Shown here: positions 7,118 to 16,961 of the stretch, in pieces | Position numbering within the stretch: the stretch's first letter is position 1 | Layout: each line of letters opens with the position of its first letter | Assembly: GCF_003589925.1 (NCBI RefSeq) | Contig: NZ_CP032382.1 | Coordinates: 4,402,001 to 4,466,000, forward strand | Reading direction: 5' to 3' | DNA: 64,000 nucleotides | Source: Chryseolinea soli | GTDB taxonomy: Bacteria > Bacteroidota > Bacteroidia > Cytophagales > Cyclobacteriaceae | The notes under the pieces: model-generated | What the model saw: the letters and a program-made list of their open reading frames with translations, nothing else | The model's database searches: none | Told to the model about the DNA's origin: nothing | Made by a program: the position numbers and the translations under genes

Positions 7118-9379
7118 ATGAAGACGCGCAAGCTTTCCCCGATCATCGTGATCTTAGTAGCCGCCTGGCTGCAGATGTGTTTTACAACGACTGTCAACGG
7201 CCAGGTTTGGAAACAGTACGACGGCGTGTTTGCAGGCGGTATCGCTAATTTTGCCCGTTATGGCGATGTACAGTTTGCCAGCTCCCACAACAACGGCGTC
7301 TATAAATCCACCGACGGCGGCGCAACGTGGTCTGTTGCATTTCCCGACATTCAAAACGCCGCCCTGTATGTCACCGACACGGCGTTGCTCATTGGAGGGA
7401 GTGCGGTATACAGCTACAACGATGTCCGGAAAACACTTGTACAAGTGGGCCAGTCGTTGCCGGGTGCTGTGAAGGATTTTGACCAGGTGCATGGAAAGTT
7501 GTTTGCGGTATCAAGCGCGGGTGTGTATCAATACGATGCGGCGTTAAAAGTATGGGTTGCAAAAAATAACGGCATTACCGACTACGACACCTATTTTACA
7601 AACGATCTGGCCAGCGTCGACGGCGCGTTATTCTGTAGTATGCAGACCTATGGCATGTATAAAAGTATCGATGACGGCGAAAGCTGGACGGCGATCTATC
7701 CGGGGTCGGGCTTCTTTCAATTGCTCTGTGTGAAGGAACATAACGGCTCCTTGTTTTGCGCGGGGATGTATAACCTGTTTATCTCCCCCGACAAAGGCGT
7801 GTCGTGGACGGACGCCATTCATGACCTGGTGGGCGCCAGTGCGATCATATCGAAGATCGAGTTCATTGACAACACCCTATTTGTTGCCTCCACGGCGGGT
7901 ACTTATAAACTGAACGACGGCGAGACCTCATGGACCAAGATCGATGATCACGTCTACGAAGCCTTTCACTATGACGGAACGAACCTCTTTGCTTCCGACG
8001 ACCGTGGCCTCTACCGGTGGAACGACGGCGGGAAAACTTTTGTGCTCTCCAACCACGGCGTTACTACGGCGACCGTGAACGACGTTATACTCTTTAACAA
8101 CAAACTATATGCTGCTGCGGATGGAGGGCTATACTTCCGCGCGCCAGGCCAAAGTGAGTGGACACTTGCACCGGAGTTGGACGGGAAGATTGTGATGACG
8201 TTCGAAAAGAAAGGCGACCGCCTGTTTGCCGGCACATCGCGGGGCCTGTATTTTACATCTGCCGGTGCCGCGTATTGGACCCTGGCCGACCAGGGAATTA
8301 ATCCTTCCTATCGCATTTGGAAGCTCGACGCCAACGCCGACGCTGTCTTCGCTGCGACCGATGGCGGCGTCTTTGCCACATACGACAACGGCGATCATTG
8401 GAAGTGGCTGGACAATTCTGATGTGAACGATTACCAGATGCGCAACCTGGCCGCTAACGACACGATGTTGGTCGCCGTCAATATCAGAGGGCTATATAAG
8501 ATTCGTTCCGATTCCACGGACTGGGAACGTGTGGATTTTCTTTATGGAAAAGACATTTCCTCGGTCAGCATCGTGGAGGGCGAAATATATGCCACGGTGA
8601 AGGACGTGGCGGTTTACCGGTCTTCGGATTATGGCGCGACCTGGACGCCGCTGGCCATGGATGCCACCACCGGAATGGATCTGCTGAAGCGGGGCGATCA
8701 CCTGTACAGGGTCGCCAACACAACGGCCTTCTATTCACCAGATGGACGCGACGTGTGGGATGGCGCCTCCGAGAAGAATATTCCCGAGGCCACCGTCCTG
8801 AACTGTATCCGCGAAGGGGACGACGGTTTCTATGTGGGCACTACGGGCAAAAGCATTTGGTTCCGGCCGTATTTGTCCAACACCGACATCACTTCGCCGG
8901 TGTATGAGATCGGCGACAGTCTGATTTACGACGTCCCCGCGAACACCACCCTTCAGCATTTTAAGTCGAACATAACGCTGGGCTACGGCACGTCTTTTCA
9001 ATTTTTGAAAGCAGGCCATCCGGCAGGAGGGATCACGGAGACGACCCTGGTCGAGGAGAACGACAAGATCAAAGTCATAGCCGAGGATGCCCTGCATGTG
9101 AGAACACTACGCATCGCCGAAAAACCGGTGACGGCAACCGAAAACGCGGAGCACACCTTCGTGGAAATTTATCCTGTTCCCACCAAAGGCATTTTGTTTG
9201 TGAAGAGTCCCCAGCCTATCCGTTCATGCCACGTATCAAACACGGTTGGAGAAAATGTTCTGACTCCCACGCTCCAAAACAACACCCTCGACGTCTCGAC
9301 CTTATCCGGGGGACTTTATTTTTTAACCATAGTTGATCAAACGAATAGAAAACAGATGTTGAGATTTGTGAAGGATTGA
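7118..9379 (+). CDS. T9SS-exported propeller protein with Asp-box (BNR-like) repeats
   Basis: A 753-aa protein with a signal peptide (LSPIIVILVAAWLQMCF). From about residue 35 to 590 there are repeated S/T-x-D-x-G-x-x-W boxes: KSTDGGATW, KSIDDGESW, SPDKGVSW, NDGGKTF, YDNGDHW and SSDYGATW, typical of sortilin/BNR-type beta-propellers. The last ~70 residues (EIYPVPTKGILFVKSP...LDVSTLSGGLYFLTIVDQ) form a type A T9SS sorting domain. The protein is therefore expected on the cell surface or secreted. No catalytic residues of a glycosidase are evident, so binding or adhesion is as likely as enzymatic action. Confidence 0.85.
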   Translation: MKTRKLSPIIVILVAAWLQMCFTTTVNGQVWKQYDGVFAGGIANFARYGDVQFASSHNNGVYKSTDGGATWSVAFPDIQNAALYVTDTALLIGGSAVYSYNDVRKTLVQVGQSLPGAVKDFDQVHGKLFAVSSAGVYQYDAALKVWVAKNNGITDYDTYFTNDLASVDGALFCSMQTYGMYKSIDDGESWTAIYPGSGFFQLLCVKEHNGSLFCAGMYNLFISPDKGVSWTDAIHDLVGASAIISKIEFIDNTLFVASTAGTYKLNDGETSWTKIDDHVYEAFHYDGTNLFASDDRGLYRWNDGGKTFVLSNHGVTTATVNDVILFNNKLYAAADGGLYFRAPGQSEWTLAPELDGKIVMTFEKKGDRLFAGTSRGLYFTSAGAAYWTLADQGINPSYRIWKLDANADAVFAATDGGVFATYDNGDHWKWLDNSDVNDYQMRNLAANDTMLVAVNIRGLYKIRSDSTDWERVDFLYGKDISSVSIVEGEIYATVKDVAVYRSSDYGATWTPLAMDATTGMDLLKRGDHLYRVANTTAFYSPDGRDVWDGASEKNIPEATVLNCIREGDDGFYVGTTGKSIWFRPYLSNTDITSPVYEIGDSLIYDVPANTTLQHFKSNITLGYGTSFQFLKAGHPAGGITETTLVEENDKIKVIAEDALHVRTLRIAEKPVTATENAEHTFVEIYPVPTKGILFVKSPQPIRSCHVSNTVGENVLTPTLQNNTLDVSTLSGGLYFLTIVDQTNRKQMLRFVKD

Positions 9380-9449
9380 CAGAATTTTAGCGAAGATGAT
9401 GCGGTAGGAGTTTCGCGTCGGTGACTTTGAACATCGGATAATTTAGTGT

Positions 9450-9782
9450 ATGAATAAAAAGGTAATCATATATGGGATAAATAGTATTTGGGTGATTTTT
9501 GGTGTGAAGCTTGTGTATTTATCGAGCACTTTTTTTATAGGATCCGGGGAGACTTTTGACGGGATCATGCGGGAAAGTCCATACGGATTTGTGTTCGGAA
9601 GAATTTTAGCGAACGCGCTGGTGATGCTATTCCTTATTTCAATTTCTTGTTTAATTACCCTGGTGTTGTCCAAGCTGATGCGCATGGAGGTTGAGCTTTC
9701 ATTCTATAAGAAATTGGTGACAAGTTCTTTGCTCCTATATGTAGTGGTTTCAATCTTATGTATCGGATTTTGGATGACGTGA
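9450..9782 (+). CDS. Small hypothetical membrane protein
   Basis: An unrecognised 110-aa protein with three likely membrane helices: KVIIYGINSIWVIFGVKLVY, ILANALVMLFLISISCLITL, and near the C-terminus LVTSSLLLYVVVSILCIGFW. There is no signal peptide beyond the first helix and no conserved motif. It lies between the T9SS protein and the first lipoprotein of the array, 71 bp after the former. Its sequence is A+T-richer than its neighbours. A genuine gene is likely but not certain. Confidence 0.5.
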   Translation: MNKKVIIYGINSIWVIFGVKLVYLSSTFFIGSGETFDGIMRESPYGFVFGRILANALVMLFLISISCLITLVLSKLMRMEVELSFYKKLVTSSLLLYVVVSILCIGFWMT

Positions 9783-9798
9783 GTCGAGCCATACGAAA

Positions 9799-9829
9799 GA
9801 AGTTGATTTTAAAAAGATGTGTATATTTG
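9799..9829 (+). promoter_or_regulatory. Candidate Bacteroidota-type promoter of lipoprotein paralogue 1
   Basis: GAAGTTGATTT from 9799 is followed by TATATTTG at 9822-9829, matching the Bacteroidota minus-7 consensus TAnnTTTG with a TTG-type upstream box. The block resembles the region before paralogues 5 and 6 (GAAGTGATTTGGATTTGAA...TATATATT). It ends 34 bp before the start codon. Confidence 0.45.
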
Positions 9830-9863
9830 TGATGCTGTCAGAACCAGCTTTAACAAACCGTCT

Positions 9864-11066
9864 ATGCGTTACCCCCGAATCGCTACCCTGCTTTTCATTG
9901 TCTCTATTTTTATTTCTCTATCCGCCTGCCACCAAGCGTCCGACGAGCCTTCGGAACCAGAGATCATTTTAACCGTACACGTAGACGCCGATTATAAGGG
10001 AATTTGGGACAGTTGGATAATTGTCTCCGACCTCAACGGCGAGCTTTTGGATGCGAAGCTGTATACCGCTGGCCAGACCGTTACATTCTCTACAGCGAAG
10101 GCAGTGGACAAGATGAACGTAACCTTTCTAGGATACGATCCTAACCAGGAGGTAAGTGCTTCTTTTGATACGTATACGGGCATTGCAAAAGGAACCACCT
10201 TGCATTTTGCGGCATCGCCAGCAGAGCCGATGACGGAAAGCAAGGCCACGTTTATGATTCGGAACTATACCCACACAGGCCTCGTTTTTTCGAACGGCTC
10301 CAGCAATTACATCTCCCAGAGTTCTTTCAATGGCGTTGAATTGGATGTAGACTTTACATTTTTCGGCTCGCCGTCCGATATTCTGATGTCCCATTATCGC
10401 GAGGGCGTGCCCGTATACAACATGATCAAAGGCGTTGTGGACGGTGACGTTTTTGAACTTGATTTTGCCACTGATTTTGTTCCCGTTCCCCATCAATTTC
10501 AATTGGATTTTGACGGAAAGAATATGGGCTGGATCATGGGGACGGACGCTACCCGGAAGCGCTACTGGGAGATCATCAATACTGCCCGGCTCGCCGGCAC
10601 GGGCTACAGCACCGACCATCCCATACTCGGCTACATCGACGGATTTGATGCGTACCTCATGTCGGTGAGCAATAGCGGCGCCAATGGATCGGTGTACTAC
10701 AGTAAGCAGGGGACGATCAATTCGTCACCGGCCATCCCTTCCTTTATTTTTTCATTGGCGAATGGGGATATGCAAGCATTGTCATTCAATTTTTCCGAGG
10801 ACTATACGTACTATCGTGCATCCTGGTCGGACGGCCTCCATGCAAGCTGGGTTATTCATGCGCCGAAGGGTGTCGCCGTGCAGAGTTTGACGGCTCTTCC
10901 GGCGGAACTTGCGGCGAAATTTCCCAATCTCGATCTGAAAAAACTGTCTTTCAAAGGTATAAGTTTCACAAAGGTCGTTGAGGGAAAGACGTATTTGGAA
11001 ACCGTACCAGGCTTATCTCCCGGCGATCCTCCTACATTTGAGCACTATATCTATACACCAAATTAA
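9864..11066 (+). CDS. Array lipoprotein, paralogue 1 of 6 (unrecognised family)
   Basis: The 400-aa product starts MRYPRIATLLFIVSIFISLSAC, a lipoprotein signal with lipobox LSAC, then an acidic tether (HQASDEPSEPE). Family landmarks are an N-terminal beta domain (ILTVHVDADY, SWIIVSDLNGELLDAKLYTA), a central block (GSPSDILMSHYREGVPVYN, DFVPVPHQFQLDF), a GYIDGFDAY motif, NFSEDYTYYRASW, and a C-terminal YIYTP. I do not recognise the family. The acidic tether suggests surface export. It is the most divergent copy together with copies 2 and 3. An upstream in-frame ATG at 9819 lies inside the promoter-like block, so 9864 is preferred. Confidence 0.8.
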   Translation: MRYPRIATLLFIVSIFISLSACHQASDEPSEPEIILTVHVDADYKGIWDSWIIVSDLNGELLDAKLYTAGQTVTFSTAKAVDKMNVTFLGYDPNQEVSASFDTYTGIAKGTTLHFAASPAEPMTESKATFMIRNYTHTGLVFSNGSSNYISQSSFNGVELDVDFTFFGSPSDILMSHYREGVPVYNMIKGVVDGDVFELDFATDFVPVPHQFQLDFDGKNMGWIMGTDATRKRYWEIINTARLAGTGYSTDHPILGYIDGFDAYLMSVSNSGANGSVYYSKQGTINSSPAIPSFIFSLANGDMQALSFNFSEDYTYYRASWSDGLHASWVIHAPKGVAVQSLTALPAELAAKFPNLDLKKLSFKGISFTKVVEGKTYLETVPGLSPGDPPTFEHYIYTPN

Positions 11067-11202
11067 GGGAAATGCGATTGATCAGGAATGCGACGTTTGC
11101 ACTCTGGGAGATCGAGCGGATACCTGAATTTTACTTTTGAATTTTCTCGATTTAGACTACTTTAGTTAGTTGAACCGGTGTGTGTCTTTAATCTGATCGA
11201 CT

Positions 11203-12420
11203 ATGAACCAATCCCGAATCGCTACCCTGCTTTTCCTCTCCTGTGCCAGTGCTTTTCTTTCCGGCTGTAACCATGATGACGATCCTATCGAGCCCGAGCC
11301 ACAAGCCATCCTAACCCTGCAGGTGGATCAAGCCTATGATATTACGGGCGACAAATGGATTTTTGCTTCCGATGAGAATGGGGAGATCCTGGATGTGCAG
11401 GCGTATACGGATGGGCAGACCGTTACGCTGAAGAGCGAAAAACACCCGGACAAGATCAATGTGACCTTATTCAAGTATTCCACACACGAAGATGGTAGCT
11501 CGCAGATTGCCTTCACCACCTGGGGCGACGTCGCCAGTGGGACGACGGTGCATTTTAAGGCGGTAACAGCAAACAACCCGGTCACTCCCGAACAGGGCAA
11601 GGCGACCATCAAAGTTTCAAATTACACGGGCTCGGCGATCATTGGGATTTCCAATGGCTATGGCTATAGCTATGGTGGCTCCCTGATCGCGGGCAACCTG
11701 GAAATCGATCTTTCATTTTACAGTGTGCCATCCGATATTTTACTATATGGCTGGCGGTCGGGGGTGCCGGTGTATTACGTGGCGGAGGGTGTAAAGTCGA
11801 ACGACATCGTCGAGCGTGATTATATGACCGACTTCACACCGTTCCCACACCAGGCTCCATTGAACTTCTCCGGACAAAACAACGCCGTCATCGAGGGGTA
11901 TGATGCTAAGAAGTCGGTCTACATTACCTTGATGAACACCTATATCCTTCCTCAGGGTGACCACCCTGTGATCGGCTATCTCGACGGCTATGATGCTTAT
12001 GACATGACGGTGACCAACGTTCACGCCAACGGGTCCACAACCTATCATCAAATCGGTGCGATCGACTTGTCCTTCGACATGCCCGCGTTCACCGCTTCGC
12101 TGACCAACACCGACATTCAGAATTTCTCGTTCAATTTTTCGCGTGACTACACCTATCATCGCGCCATCTGGACAAACGTCACCGGGAAGGAGTATACCTG
12201 GTGGATGGTACATGCACCTTCGGGCTATGCGGTGAAAGGGTTGTCCATCCCTCCGGCAATCCTGACGAAGTATCCTCAGCTTGACATGAGCAAGCTTAAA
12301 TACGGAAGCCTGAGCTTTACCGAGGTTGTTAAGGGTCTGTCCTATGAGGAGTCTGTGCAGGACGGGTTCAACGCAAATGCCGACGCTGCGACCGAGAGTT
12401 ATGTCTACGCAGTGAAGTGA
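11203..12420 (+). CDS. Array lipoprotein, paralogue 2 of 6
   Basis: A 405-aa lipoprotein with signal MNQSRIATLLFLSCASAFLSGC and acidic tether NHDDDPIEPEPQ. It keeps every family landmark: ILTLQVDQAYD, DKWIFASDENGEILDVQAYT, VPSDILLYGWRSGVPVYY, TPFPHQAPLNFSGQN, PVIGYLDGYDAYDMTVTN, NFSRDYTYHRAIW and a C-terminal YVYAVK. It carries extra WWMVHAPSGYAVKGLS near residue 340, which paralogue 3 shares as WWSVNAPSGTTVKGLT. It lies 136 bp after copy 1, a gap long enough for its own promoter. Function unknown; a beta-rich surface protein is the best reading. Confidence 0.8.
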   Translation: MNQSRIATLLFLSCASAFLSGCNHDDDPIEPEPQAILTLQVDQAYDITGDKWIFASDENGEILDVQAYTDGQTVTLKSEKHPDKINVTLFKYSTHEDGSSQIAFTTWGDVASGTTVHFKAVTANNPVTPEQGKATIKVSNYTGSAIIGISNGYGYSYGGSLIAGNLEIDLSFYSVPSDILLYGWRSGVPVYYVAEGVKSNDIVERDYMTDFTPFPHQAPLNFSGQNNAVIEGYDAKKSVYITLMNTYILPQGDHPVIGYLDGYDAYDMTVTNVHANGSTTYHQIGAIDLSFDMPAFTASLTNTDIQNFSFNFSRDYTYHRAIWTNVTGKEYTWWMVHAPSGYAVKGLSIPPAILTKYPQLDMSKLKYGSLSFTEVVKGLSYEESVQDGFNANADAATESYVYAVK

Positions 12421-12499
12421 TCTTTTCTGCAACTTGGAGGGATTCAAATGGGATTTCATATCTTCGCGACCGATAAAATAGTCTTGCGCGAAACCGTTT

Positions 12500-13729
12500 A
12501 TGAAAAACCGATATTTTAGAATTGCTACGCTTCTTATTATTTCGTGTACTGTTCTATGCAGCTGTCATGATGATGACAATAGTGACGAACTTAGCGAGCC
12601 ACGAACCATTTTCGTTATGTCGGCGGATGCGGGCTATGATCTGGAAGGCGACAACTGGGTTTTCGCGACCGCTCCGGATGGCGAATTATTAGGCGTCGCG
12701 TCGTATACCCCCGAAGTGGTCGTTCACTTTACAAGCAAGCGGAAGTTGGAAACGATCAATATCACATTCTTTAAACATTGGGGAAGCCTCGTAGGCGCTA
12801 CAAATGAAACATACACATCTTTTACTACCTATGCCGGCATTCCAGTAGGAACGGGCCTGACGTTGAAGGCGTCCCCAAGAATACCGGGTGGTGTTGCCTA
12901 TGCCAATTTTGCGATTGTAAACTTTAACGACGGCGCCATACAATTTGCGAACGGCTATCCATGCGGTGCCAGCGGATCCGAACTCAATGGAGTGTTTGAG
13001 GGAAAGGTTTCCTTTTATGGTGGCGCTCCTTCCGACTTCCTCTTGTCGGGATATCGATCTAAAGTCCCTGTATACAACTGGGCTAAGGGCGTCAAGGCGG
13101 GCGACCAGATCTATCGCAATTTCGCAACGGATTTTATTCCTTTCCCGCACCAGGTCGCATTGAATTTTGAAGGGAGGAACCATGCAATCATTGAGGGCGT
13201 CGACACGGACAACAATAAGGTCATTACGTTACTAGACACGGATGTACCGGGAAGCCTCGGTCGCCCGGGTGATCACCCCGTGATCGGATACCTTGATGGG
13301 TTCGATTCTTACGAAATGACGGTCACCAACACAAAGGCGAACGGAATGGTCATTTACAACAGAGGCGGGACTTTTAATCCTTCCTTTTCGATCCCAACGT
13401 TCACGTTTTCCATTGACAAAAGCGACATGCAGGACTACGCTTTCAACTTTTCGGAGAACTATTCCTACTATAATGCTATATGGGAATATGACGAAGTACC
13501 AGAATACACATGGTGGAGCGTTAACGCCCCCTCGGGCACGACCGTAAAAGGATTGACTGTGCCCGATGAAATCGCAGTCCGATATCCAAAAATCAAAATG
13601 AGCAACTTTAAATATTCCCTCGTCAGATTCACCAAGGCCGTCAGCGGACGACCTTATTTGGAAACTGTGCCTGGCATGACCGGAGACAAATCTCAAACCT
13701 GGGAAAGTTATACTTACCAACCCTATTGA
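12500..13729 (+). CDS. Array lipoprotein, paralogue 3 of 6
   Basis: A 409-aa lipoprotein with signal MKNRYFRIATLLIISCTVLCSC followed by HDDDNSDELSEP. Family landmarks: DAGYDLEGDNWVFATAPDGE, APSDFLLSGYRSKVPVYNW, IPFPHQVALNFEGRNHAII, PVIGYLDGFDSYEMTVTN, NFSENYSYYNAIW and the C-terminal SYTYQPY. The N-terminal RIATLLF/I element links copies 1-3 as one subgroup, while copies 4-6 have RSLLFV instead. The gene is only 79 bp downstream of copy 2, so read-through is possible. Function unknown. Confidence 0.8.
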   Translation: MKNRYFRIATLLIISCTVLCSCHDDDNSDELSEPRTIFVMSADAGYDLEGDNWVFATAPDGELLGVASYTPEVVVHFTSKRKLETINITFFKHWGSLVGATNETYTSFTTYAGIPVGTGLTLKASPRIPGGVAYANFAIVNFNDGAIQFANGYPCGASGSELNGVFEGKVSFYGGAPSDFLLSGYRSKVPVYNWAKGVKAGDQIYRNFATDFIPFPHQVALNFEGRNHAIIEGVDTDNNKVITLLDTDVPGSLGRPGDHPVIGYLDGFDSYEMTVTNTKANGMVIYNRGGTFNPSFSIPTFTFSIDKSDMQDYAFNFSENYSYYNAIWEYDEVPEYTWWSVNAPSGTTVKGLTVPDEIAVRYPKIKMSNFKYSLVRFTKAVSGRPYLETVPGMTGDKSQTWESYTYQPY

Positions 13730-13830
13730 TACGCAGGTTAAGGGAATAGATTTTCAGAAGGCATTGAAATGAGATTGTGTTAAGGCTGCCCGACAGGATA
13801 ACGCAATGTTTTCTGATTCAGGTCATGCGC

Positions 13831-15309
13831 TCATGGTTTTGCCGGGGCATAATTATCCACCCGTTTCCACGTATCCCGCTCAAACGCCAACACCTGGCTC
13901 ACCTTTCCGGAAGCATCTTTGCTGAACTTTAATGGAAACGGACGCTGCCGGTTAAAAAACTCCAATTCCGATTCTGCATCGAACGTCACTTCGCGTCCAT
14001 CCCAAAGCTGCTTCAGAATGAGTTGATTGTTTTTTGAGGTGAACTGCAGATGCAGTTCTTTGTTGCCTTCCAATTCGTAATAACCTTCCAGTGCTTTCAA
14101 TTGTGCGGGCTGGAGCGTGACGATCTTTTTGACCTGGCCACCATAATTGCCTTGCCACGCATATACACTGGCCACGCTGTTGACGATCTCTTGCAGGATG
14201 TCGCCGTTATCGGAGTTCACCATGATGGCCACGCCGTTGCCGCTCTCCACGCCGCCCATGTACACACAACGAAAGCCGACATTGGAGCCGCCGTGTTCAA
14301 AGAAAAGATCGGTGCCCCTATTGCTCACGAAGACCCCCAGACCGGCAGCGTCCAGCACGGGGGTGAGCCTGAGTTTGGTGTTGGCAGACGAAAGGACCTT
14401 GGCGGATTTTCCTTTCCAGGAGAGTTGTGTTTCGATAATGTACTTGGCCAGGTCGGTCGGGTTGGTCCACAGGCCGGCGGCGGCTTGCTCGGGGTGGATG
14501 CGGAATTTGTTTTGTAGTTCCTGTCCATCGCGCGTGTAGCCGGTGGCCAGCGATGCTTTGCGCGAGGAGGGTGGAGGTTGTGTATAGAAACTGTAGGTCA
14601 TGCCCAGCGGTTGCAACACATTCAGCCACATGTATTGGTCATAGGGAAGATGGGTGACATCGCTGACGATGCACTGTGAAATGGTGGTGCCGCCACCCGA
14701 ATACTCCACGCGCAGACCGGGCTCGAACATCGAGCGGACAGCCTCCGAGTTGGCGGGCTTTTTTCCATCGAGAATTTCCGGAATGGTCGGCAGCGGGTCA
14801 CCGGGCATATAGCCGCCAAAGCCGTGGACCGTTAGCCCAGCCGTGTGCGACAAAAGATTGGTGACGGTGATCCGTTTTCCTTTCGACATCGAATCATAGG
14901 GAAATTTCCAACGGGTCAGGTAGGTGTTGATGTCGGCGTTGAGATCGATCTTCCCCTCTTGAGCGAGTTTCAATACACCCACGCCATTCAACGACTTGCT
15001 GATGGACGCGGCCTGGAACACGGTTTCGTTGGTGGCCTTCCGGTGTTCCGCCTCATCGGCCCAGCCATAGGCTTTTGCCCAGTCCAATGTATAGTCTTTG
15101 ACCACGGCAATGCTCAGGCCTTTGATGTTGTAGAACTTCATGCGTTCTTCGATCGTCCATTTTTTCTCGCCTTCCAGCAACACGGCCCCGGCCAGGCTTT
15201 CTTCTACTTGCTCTATGCGGGTTTGTACGTCCGGTGGTATCCGGGTGGTTTGCGCGCAGGAAGATGTGACGATGGCCAAAAGGCATGCGGCGAGAAAGAG
15301 GGGTTTCAT
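13831..15309 (-). CDS. Serine hydrolase, beta-lactamase class C/esterase family
   Basis: A 492-aa lipoprotein (lipobox TSSC, Cys18) with a penicillin-binding-protein fold. S102-I-S-K105 is the SxxK nucleophile motif (FQAASISKSLNG). A YSG motif (VEYSGGGTTISQ) stands where YxN is usual, and FEHGGSNVGF supplies the third HGG motif. Beyond about residue 380 is a C-terminal beta domain (LKALEGYYELEGNKELHLQF) common in these hydrolases. Likely a periplasmic or surface esterase/peptidase; the substrate cannot be read from sequence. It lies on the opposite strand, convergent with paralogue 3, and splits the lipoprotein array. Confidence 0.85.
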   Translation of the reverse strand: MKPLFLAACLLAIVTSSCAQTTRIPPDVQTRIEQVEESLAGAVLLEGEKKWTIEERMKFYNIKGLSIAVVKDYTLDWAKAYGWADEAEHRKATNETVFQAASISKSLNGVGVLKLAQEGKIDLNADINTYLTRWKFPYDSMSKGKRITVTNLLSHTAGLTVHGFGGYMPGDPLPTIPEILDGKKPANSEAVRSMFEPGLRVEYSGGGTTISQCIVSDVTHLPYDQYMWLNVLQPLGMTYSFYTQPPPSSRKASLATGYTRDGQELQNKFRIHPEQAAAGLWTNPTDLAKYIIETQLSWKGKSAKVLSSANTKLRLTPVLDAAGLGVFVSNRGTDLFFEHGGSNVGFRCVYMGGVESGNGVAIMVNSDNGDILQEIVNSVASVYAWQGNYGGQVKKIVTLQPAQLKALEGYYELEGNKELHLQFTSKNNQLILKQLWDGREVTFDAESELEFFNRQRPFPLKFSKDASGKVSQVLAFERDTWKRVDNYAPAKP

Positions 15310-15498
15310 AGGATTGCTTGTTGTAGTTGAAAGGGCTCTATCAACTATTCAGCCAGATTTGCAGTGTTAATTTTTCGCTAATAACGTGTGGTTTCAAGTT
15401 GTGTGAATCCTTTACCGAACATCTTCATCCGTGAGCGGACAGTTCAAACCGGATGAGAAGGTCGGAGAAGGGATAACCTGAACGCAACATGGAGCCTT

Positions 15499-16755
15499 CT
15501 AAAAGCGCGGGGGCTGCGGGTAGATGATTCCGTCTTCTTTGTAGACAAACCCATCCACATAAGTGGAATTGAACGGAACCTTTTTTACCAATTTTCCGGA
15601 ATGATCAAGAAAGATCATGTTGGAGTGGGCCGGATCGTGTGCGTTATATTGATCGTTAATGGGAAAGACGAGGTACTTATCCGTGAGAATAGGCGGCTCA
15701 CCGGTGAAATAACTATTGGCAAACCGCTTCTTCCATTTTTGCGACATGCCCGTCATGTCATAGGAGAAGATGTCGAGACTGTCGATGTCGTTGAAACTCG
15801 CAAGATAGAGATTGTCGTCGTCATAAGAACAGCCCAGTGGAGCAATCATCTGGGTTTGCGGAGCATACGTGGTGGGAATGGTAAGGTCCTTCGTGCTGAT
15901 GATGGCGCCGTTGCTTTTCTGGATTTGCAAGATCTTATAGTTGGTGTTGTTCAACACCTTTACGGCGATCAGCTTGTCGGCGTCGAAAAAATTATAGGTC
16001 CATGCGGCAACGGGTGTATTCATATCGGTTTCCCAAAGCAACTTGCCGTTAGAGGCATCAAAGCAAAGGGCCTCCGGACCATAGGCGGAATAGATCCGGT
16101 CATCCACGAGCCAAAATTTGGATGCTGTTCCATCGCCGACCGGGGTTGACCACAGCCATGCGCCATTCCGGATCGAAAAGGCGGTGAGGTGTTTCTCGTT
16201 ATTTTGATTGCGGGTCAGGGTGATCACTTTATCACCATTCACCAAGGGGATGCCATTGAAGTTGATGTCCACATCGCCGGAGTCGATCGGCACTTGCCAT
16301 TTGGGAGCTCCGGTTTTTTTGTTTTTGCAATAGAGGGAGCCGTGATCCCACACACTGGTGGGCGATGAGAAGAATATGAGGCTGTCATTAAAAGCGGGAT
16401 CCTGGTACGAGATCGCATCACTGAACGCAGGCCAGGAGACCGACCATGCCGGTAAACCCGAGACTGCGCTGTAGCAGGTCATGCTCGTATAGTTGCCATG
16501 ATAGAAATAGTCGGAATTGAAGGTCATCGGGTTGCGATAGGAACCAAAAAGATAAAGGGTCTCGGCCCTCCAATAGACGGAATCGTTTGAAGCGTCAAGC
16601 TTCATGTACTGGCCGACGATGTTGACATATAACATTCCACTGGGGTTATCCTCGACAGGCGGAACAACGGGTTCAGGCGAACCGTCGTCGGTACACCCTA
16701 AGAAAATAATGAAAAAAAGCAGATAAAGGGGAAGCGCAAGTTTTAAAAAGTTCAT
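15499..16755 (-). CDS. PQQ-like beta-propeller lipoprotein
   Basis: A 418-aa protein. I choose the ATG at 16755 because it gives a clean lipoprotein signal (MNFLKLALPLYLLFFIIFLG, then Cys21); a longer frame starts at 16821. The acidic tether TDDGSPEPVV follows. The body has repeated PQQ-enzyme-like blades: KNKKTGAPKWQVPIDSG, FSIRNGAWLWSTPVGDG and FDASNGKLLWETDMN. These propellers usually bind or scaffold rather than catalyse. It sits in the middle of the lipoprotein array, head-to-tail with the serine hydrolase on the minus strand, 189 bp apart. Function unknown. Confidence 0.8.
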   Translation of the reverse strand: MNFLKLALPLYLLFFIIFLGCTDDGSPEPVVPPVEDNPSGMLYVNIVGQYMKLDASNDSVYWRAETLYLFGSYRNPMTFNSDYFYHGNYTSMTCYSAVSGLPAWSVSWPAFSDAISYQDPAFNDSLIFFSSPTSVWDHGSLYCKNKKTGAPKWQVPIDSGDVDINFNGIPLVNGDKVITLTRNQNNEKHLTAFSIRNGAWLWSTPVGDGTASKFWLVDDRIYSAYGPEALCFDASNGKLLWETDMNTPVAAWTYNFFDADKLIAVKVLNNTNYKILQIQKSNGAIISTKDLTIPTTYAPQTQMIAPLGCSYDDDNLYLASFNDIDSLDIFSYDMTGMSQKWKKRFANSYFTGEPPILTDKYLVFPINDQYNAHDPAHSNMIFLDHSGKLVKKVPFNSTYVDGFVYKEDGIIYPQPPRF

Positions 16756-16961
16756 AACGGCATGACGTGGCATTAGGAGTAGAGGTCTGTCTGTTTTGCG
16801 TTTTTTTGAAGCAACAGCCAAACGGTCATAATATACGCAATTTTCAGAAAACGATTAACCGGGCAGGTGTATACTGTTCCGGTAAAAGCTAGCCTGCATG
16901 CGCACTGGCGGGAGAGAAAAAAAATAATTATCTTGCCAAGCTGTAATCTTCAAGATCTCCC